DNA from: an uncultured Bacteroidales bacterium
GTDB lineage: Bacteria > Bacteroidota > Bacteroidia > Bacteroidales > Muribaculaceae
Reading direction: 5' to 3'
Length of the DNA: 11,034 bases
Assembly: GCA_900549375.1 (NCBI GenBank)
Contig: URNY01000094.1
Location: 1 to 11,034 of the forward strand
Below the pieces are notes generated by a model. It had not been told where the DNA came from. It made no database searches and saw only the letters and a program-made list of their open reading frames with translations. The position numbers and the translations under genes are program-made. Of this stretch, positions 6,466 through 11,034 are shown piece by piece. The first letter of the stretch is position 1; each line of letters opens with the position of its first letter.

Positions 6466-8283
6466 TCACCATTCGGGATTCTGCTCGAGGTTGGTGTTGA
6501 GGATCAGATCATCGAGCGGAATCGGGTAGAAGTAGTCGCGGCTTTCGTTGAAGCCCTGACGCACCTGATCCTTGATGCCATAAACATATCCCGAGTTGCC
6601 GTCGGAAAGAATCACGTCCTTGCCGATTTCAAGCACTTTCTCTCCGTTGGGCGCTTTCGGTTTCTTGGTCTGTGCGGGATAGAGTATCACGTCGGGCACA
6701 TCGTCGCCGGTGAGGTCATAGCTGCCGGGGCCGGGGAAGTACATGCCGGTGAAGTCCTGATCGATCATATTGCCGCATTTCCAGCGCATAAGGTCGAACC
6801 AGCGGCGACCCTCCTGCACCATCTCGATGGCGCGTTCACGGCGGATCTCAAGAATGACGCCGGTGTTCTCGCCGGTAACATTGGAATAACCTGTAGTGGC
6901 ACTCATCAGATAGTGGTCGGGATTGGAGTTGGCGTCGGCCATATAGAGCATACCTGTCATGCCTGCGCGGCGGCGGAGCTCATTGATGGTCTTGTCGATG
7001 TCAGCCTGCGCGAGAGTCCCGAGTTCGGCTTTTGCCTCTGCGAGGTTCAGAAGGGTCTCTGCATAGCGGAATTCAGGGAGGTCGCAGCTTGTGGTTTCGT
7101 TCATATCCATGTCGTAGCTGCCCATGCGGCTTTCGGTCACGAACTTGATGGGCTGATAGCCGGTGTGCGAAAGCGTCAGGTCAGGAGCGAGAATTTCCGT
7201 AGCGCCTTTTCGGTGATAGCCCAGGCCGCGGACGGACTGCTGCAGACGCGGGTCACGGTTCTGCATCTCCTCTTTGAACTGGTAGCGCTGCCATCCGGGA
7301 CGGTCGGTGAAACGCGTTCCGTCTTTCATCAGATATGTGCAAACGAACTTGCGCGTATAACCGGGTTTACCCTGAGTCGGCACGAGTGTGAACGCGTTGG
7401 CGTTGTGCTTGATGCCGAGGGCCTGATCGTATTTCACGGCGAGGATATACTCATCTTTGTTAGCATCCTGAGCGTTGAAGAGATTCATGTAATCCTCCTC
7501 GGGTTTGCCGGTGGTATAGAGCTTATAGGAACCATACTGGCCGCTCATCAGCTTCTCGGAAGCGTCGACACACTGCTCGAGATAATATCTCCAGTCGTGG
7601 CCTTCGAGGTTGATGCCATGATATTTGCGGAACGTACCCTCGAAGAGGCAGAAATTCGACTTGAGGGCGAGAGCTGCGCCCTGCGTTACTCGGTAGGGTG
7701 CGGATGCCTCCTTCTTGTTATTGGGAAGGTGCTCGATGGCGTAATCGATATCCTCGAGCATCTTGGTCATGATCAGCTCGCGCGAATCGCGGGGAGCATA
7801 GAGCTGCGGGTCGGTGGAGTCGAGCTGGCGGTCGATCCATGGCACATCGCCGAAACGCTCCACTTTCTGGAAGTAGAAATAAGCGCGGAAGAAACGGGCC
7901 ACAGCCGTGTATTTCTCCACAGCCTCCTTATCGGGGCACTTGTCGATATATTCGAGCAGAGTGTTGATTCGGCGGAGTACACCCCACGACCAGCCGCCTC
8001 CCGAGTTGGGCACCGAGCGGGCGTTGCCTGCGCGAAGCAGTGTGGAGAGCGGAGCGGCAATCATGTCGTCGCCCTGATCGTCGAATCCGGGGTTGCCTCC
8101 CTCGCTTTGGGTGAGGACTTTCGGATAGAAATAATTGCTGAAGAGCTGAAGGTCGGTTTCGGTCTGGAAATAGTCGTCGAGACCTATCGACGCTTTAGGC
8201 TTCAGGTCGATGGCATCCTCGCAGGATGTCGCGGAGAACATCAGAAGAGCCGCCACCGGTATATATAATAGTTTCTTATTCAT
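6466..8283 (-). CDS. SusD/RagB family nutrient-binding outer-membrane lipoprotein
   Basis: SusD proteins are surface lipoproteins that cap the SusC channel like a lid and help bind the ligand. This one has 605 residues, somewhat longer than many but within the family range. It has a signal peptide and lipobox SATSC (Cys21), followed by EDAIDLKP, the standard start of the mature protein. Family landmarks are the TPR helix RFFRAYFYFQKVERFGDVPW at 130-149, FRYAETLLNLAEAKAELG at 405-422, INELRRRAGM at 433-442 and the block EIRRERAIEMVQEGRRWFDL at 479-498. The closing YFYPIPLDDLILNTNLEQNP (584-603) is also typical. It starts 17 bases after the susC stop, the usual tight SusC/SusD linkage. The substrate cannot be read from the sequence. 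Cys400 and other scattered Cys are not clearly paired. The start ATG at 8281-8283 is fixed by the signal peptide. Confidence 0.95.
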   Translation of the reverse strand: MNKKLLYIPVAALLMFSATSCEDAIDLKPKASIGLDDYFQTETDLQLFSNYFYPKVLTQSEGGNPGFDDQGDDMIAAPLSTLLRAGNARSVPNSGGGWSWGVLRRINTLLEYIDKCPDKEAVEKYTAVARFFRAYFYFQKVERFGDVPWIDRQLDSTDPQLYAPRDSRELIMTKMLEDIDYAIEHLPNNKKEASAPYRVTQGAALALKSNFCLFEGTFRKYHGINLEGHDWRYYLEQCVDASEKLMSGQYGSYKLYTTGKPEEDYMNLFNAQDANKDEYILAVKYDQALGIKHNANAFTLVPTQGKPGYTRKFVCTYLMKDGTRFTDRPGWQRYQFKEEMQNRDPRLQQSVRGLGYHRKGATEILAPDLTLSHTGYQPIKFVTESRMGSYDMDMNETTSCDLPEFRYAETLLNLAEAKAELGTLAQADIDKTINELRRRAGMTGMLYMADANSNPDHYLMSATTGYSNVTGENTGVILEIRRERAIEMVQEGRRWFDLMRWKCGNMIDQDFTGMYFPGPGSYDLTGDDVPDVILYPAQTKKPKAPNGEKVLEIGKDVILSDGNSGYVYGIKDQVRQGFNESRDYFYPIPLDDLILNTNLEQNPEW

Positions 8284-8300
8284 CGTATTGGAATTTGAGA

Positions 8301-11034
8301 TTAGAATGTAACGTCAAGACCGAACATGAAGCTCTTCGACCAGGGGTAGAACATGTTGTTCGATTCGCCGCTGTGCGAACCCATAGCCTCGGGGTCGATA
8401 TATTTCGAGTTCTTTTTCAGAGGCGACCAGTAGCAGAGGTTCTCACCCGTGAAATAGATGCGGACCTTCTCCATATAAGCCTTGCGGGTCCATTTCTGCG
8501 GAAGTGTGTATCCGACAGTCAGGTTCTTGAAACGCAGGTAGCGGAGGTTCTGGATGTAGCGGTCGTTCTGGAATCCGGCCTTAAGATAACCGCCGGTGGA
8601 CTGATAACCCATAGCGCGGGGGAAGTAAGCGTCGGGGTTATCCTCGCTCCAGATCTTGTCCTTGAAATCGGTCGGGATAAAGGAGAGGTAAGACCAGGAA
8701 TAGCATCCCCAGAAGTCGTACATGTGGCCGTTCGGGTAGCGGTAATGGTTGCCCGTGCCCTGGAACTGAGCGGAAACGTCGAACCCGAAATAGCTGAAGT
8801 TGGCGCGGAAGCCATACTGCAGGTGCGGGTTTTTGTTGCCGTATTTATAGCGGTCGCCGGGGTTGTCGACTGTATTCTTTCCGACGCCGATCTTGCCGTC
8901 GCCGTCGAGGTCGACGAACTTCACGTCACCGGCCTGCCAGCCGGAGCCGACATATTTCGACATATCGTTGTAGCTATGGTCGATGCGGGTTGTATATTCC
9001 TGAGCCTCGGCATCGGTCTTGAAGTATCCGTCGGTCTTGTATACCCAGACCTCACCAAGCTCCATTCCCTCGTAATAATCCTTTGCGAAGGTCTTGTTGG
9101 GGTTGTCGTATTTGGTGATGGTGCTCTTGTAGTCGGAGAGGTTGAAGCCTACGCCGTAGGTGAACTTGTTGCCCCAGAGAGTGAATGCGTCGTTCCAGTT
9201 CAGAGAGATCTCATAACCTTTGGTGCGGAGGTCGGCCACGTTCATCTTCGGGGAATCGGCGCCGTATACAGCCGGGAGGGCTATACCGTCGGCGAGCATG
9301 TCTTTTGTGTCTCGGATGTAGAGGTCGACTGTAGCGGCGAGACGGTTGTTGAAGAAGCCGAGGTCAAGACCAAGGTCATACTGATATGTCTTCTCCCATG
9401 TGAGGTCGGAAGCGATCGGGGACCCGAGTGTGGCGTATGCGCCGTAGTTGGCACCTTCGTTGAAAGAGTAGAGGTCGCGGTTGTCATCGCCGTCGAGCAT
9501 AGCCGTTCCCACCTTGCGGAGGAATGTGTAGTAGTCGTCAACGTTCTGGTTGCCGAGCGTACCGAAGGAAGCACGGATCTTACCGTTGCTCCACCACTGC
9601 TGGAGGGGTTCGAAGAATTTCTCCTCGCTGAAACGCCAGCCGATGGATCCGGAGGGGAAGAAGCCCCAGCGGTGACCGCGGGCGAAGCGTGAGGAACCGT
9701 CGTAACGTCCGGAGAGCTCTACGAGGTATTTCCCCATGTAGTCGTAGTTGATACGGCCGAAGATACCCTGCAGCGAGTATTGGTTCTGACCGCCCTCAAC
9801 GCCTGTCACAGTGTTACCCTTGGCATCGGTTCCGACGAGGTCGAAGTCGTTGAGCTGTTTTGTAACGAGGTTGTTTCCGTAGGCGTAGACACGTTTGTAG
9901 TTGCGGGTCTCATAGTTGTAACCGGCCACTACGGTGAGGTTATGGTCTTCGTTGAATGTATCCTTGTATGTTGCGAGTCCGTTGACAGCGTAGTAGTTGA
10001 ATGTTTTGATATTCTCCTGCAGACCATCCTCGCCTGCGCCGGTCTTATAGTACTCCATCGGTCCGTCGGGATATACGCGGTAGGGGAGTGTGGAGCGGCG
10101 GTTGGTGTTGCGCTCCTGATTGAAGCGGTAGGTGAAGTCCGCGCTCAGTGTCAGCTGAGGAATGGGAGAATAGTTGACGTTGGTGCGGTTGGTGAAGTCG
10201 GTCTTGCGCTCAACACCGGGGCTTGTGCCCTGCATGAAGAGGATGTGGCGTCCGTTTGCCAGTTTGTTGCCCTGATAGGGTGACTGATAGATGTAGGAGC
10301 CGTCGGGGTTGGTGAGCGGGTAGCAGGCGAGTGCGTGACGCGATGAACCCTGCATTGCGCTCTCCACGAATCCCTGATAGTTGTAGGTCGAACCGTAGAA
10401 CGAAGTGTTGTTGCCCACGGTGATCCATTTGTTTACGGGGAATTCCACTCTTGCGCGGAGGTTGTATTTCTTGAACTTGTCGCCGTTGATCTTGATGATA
10501 CCGTCGTTCACGTTCAGACCTCCCGAGAGGAAGTAGCGGATTTTCTTGTAGCCGCCGCTCAGCGAAAGGTTGTGCTGCTGCGAGAAGTATTTGTCCTTAT
10601 AAAGGCTATGGTACCAGTCGGTGTTGGCATAATATTTCCAGCGGCGCTGTCCGCCTACAGTCTCCTCGATAACCCAGGGACGGTCGGGGTTCTCTGTCTT
10701 GTCGTTTACGCGGGCGAGAAGCTCCTGCATATCGTTCTCATCATATTTGATATACTGGCTGCCCTGTGCGGGAGTATAGAATCTGTTTACCAGATATACC
10801 GACCAGTAACCTGTACTCTCATAATCCTTGGAGGTGGTAGGCTCCTGCCAGCCGAAGCGGCCGTTGTATCGTACGGTAGCCTTGCCGTCGGTCTCGGAAC
10901 CGTTCTTGGTCGTTACGAGGATCACACCGAATGCGGCGCGCGCACCGTAGACGGCGGCTGCCGAAGCATCCTTGATGACGGAGATGGACTGAACGTCGTT
11001 GGGGTTCACATTGTCGATTTCGCCGATGGAGCCG
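8301..11034 (-). CDS. SusC/RagA family TonB-linked outer-membrane protein, 5' end outside the window
   Basis: This is the C-terminal 910 residues of a SusC-type TonB-dependent transporter, which imports large ligands across the outer membrane using TonB energy. The frame stays open to the window edge (GSIGEIDNVNPND...). The apparent start near 11009 is an internal GTG, not the real start. The visible part begins in the plug domain with NPNDVQSISVIKDASAAAVYG, a hallmark of the family, then GVILVTTKNG. Barrel strands follow up to the C-terminal FMFGLDVTF, ending in Phe as outer-membrane barrels do. A DLDGDGKIG loop near residue 700 is common in these proteins. Missing upstream are the signal peptide, the carboxypeptidase-regulatory-like domain, the TonB box and the first part of the plug, roughly 100-200 residues. 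It is the first visible gene of the operon, followed after 17 bases by susD. The ligand is unknown. Confidence 0.95.
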   Translation of the reverse strand, partial: GSIGEIDNVNPNDVQSISVIKDASAAAVYGARAAFGVILVTTKNGSETDGKATVRYNGRFGWQEPTTSKDYESTGYWSVYLVNRFYTPAQGSQYIKYDENDMQELLARVNDKTENPDRPWVIEETVGGQRRWKYYANTDWYHSLYKDKYFSQQHNLSLSGGYKKIRYFLSGGLNVNDGIIKINGDKFKKYNLRARVEFPVNKWITVGNNTSFYGSTYNYQGFVESAMQGSSRHALACYPLTNPDGSYIYQSPYQGNKLANGRHILFMQGTSPGVERKTDFTNRTNVNYSPIPQLTLSADFTYRFNQERNTNRRSTLPYRVYPDGPMEYYKTGAGEDGLQENIKTFNYYAVNGLATYKDTFNEDHNLTVVAGYNYETRNYKRVYAYGNNLVTKQLNDFDLVGTDAKGNTVTGVEGGQNQYSLQGIFGRINYDYMGKYLVELSGRYDGSSRFARGHRWGFFPSGSIGWRFSEEKFFEPLQQWWSNGKIRASFGTLGNQNVDDYYTFLRKVGTAMLDGDDNRDLYSFNEGANYGAYATLGSPIASDLTWEKTYQYDLGLDLGFFNNRLAATVDLYIRDTKDMLADGIALPAVYGADSPKMNVADLRTKGYEISLNWNDAFTLWGNKFTYGVGFNLSDYKSTITKYDNPNKTFAKDYYEGMELGEVWVYKTDGYFKTDAEAQEYTTRIDHSYNDMSKYVGSGWQAGDVKFVDLDGDGKIGVGKNTVDNPGDRYKYGNKNPHLQYGFRANFSYFGFDVSAQFQGTGNHYRYPNGHMYDFWGCYSWSYLSFIPTDFKDKIWSEDNPDAYFPRAMGYQSTGGYLKAGFQNDRYIQNLRYLRFKNLTVGYTLPQKWTRKAYMEKVRIYFTGENLCYWSPLKKNSKYIDPEAMGSHSGESNNMFYPWSKSFMFGLDVTF

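Noticed and set aside
6445..8268. A 607-codon plus-strand open frame antisense to susD
   Set aside because: It mirrors susD almost exactly. Its composition (rich in V, H, E and A) is what the complement of a G+C-biased coding frame gives, and no family features or signal peptide are seen. susD has strong family motifs throughout.
8226..9692. A 488-codon plus-strand open frame antisense to susC
   Set aside because: It is a shadow of the well-supported SusC barrel frame, with no recognisable domain and repetitive V/E-rich text.
11007..11009. GTG as the start codon of the SusC protein
   Set aside because: The frame continues upstream to the window edge with plug-domain sequence, so the GTG is an internal Val codon.

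Overview
The window looks like a contig from a gut-type Bacteroidota (most like Muribaculaceae or a close relative, by inference from protein style). A short foreign-looking piece sits at its left end. The evidence for Bacteroidota is a SusC/SusD pair, SPII lipoproteins with acidic residues after the lipobox cysteine, a promoter of the TTG-N20-TAnnTTTG type, starts without obvious Shine-Dalgarno sequences, and the run aspS - Nif3-like - zinc-ribbon coiled coil. The first ~860 bp instead encode an RluD-type pseudouridine synthase that reads like a Clostridia (Oscillospiraceae-like) protein. It is very G+C rich at its start (46 of the first 60 bases) and favours CGG and GGG codons.

Layout. (1) 6-1178, plus strand: one open frame of 390 codons that is a chimera. 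Residues 1 to about 285 are RluD-like and residues about 279 to 390 are the C-terminal part of QueE (7-carboxy-7-deazaguanine synthase). The switch lies near 838-866 and is most simply an assembly join between two organisms, because both families can carry the peptide GKKISIE there. (2) 1179-1232: a perfect 54-bp palindrome that serves as a two-way terminator between queE and the convergent minus-strand genes. (3) 1246-4670, minus strand: a housekeeping operon aspS - Nif3-like metal protein - zinc-ribbon coiled-coil protein, with a recognisable promoter at 4741-4773. (4) 4801-4828: a minus-strand intrinsic terminator that ends the next operon upstream. (5) 4873-11034, minus strand: a nutrient-uptake operon in the order susC (5' end beyond the window), susD, and a BACON-plus-OB-like surface lipoprotein.

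How the genes work together. SusC (TonB-dependent outer-membrane channel) and SusD (its surface lid lipoprotein) form an import complex. The third gene sits where SusE/SusF-like surface binding proteins usually sit, so it is probably an accessory ligand-binding lipoprotein. No glycoside hydrolase, protease or regulator is visible, so the substrate cannot be assigned. The aspS operon is ordinary core metabolism.

I found no CRISPR array, IS element, tRNA, rRNA or defence genes. No gap exceeds 300 bp; the largest is 4671-4872. The least ordinary items are the chimeric junction and the uncharacterised third lipoprotein.
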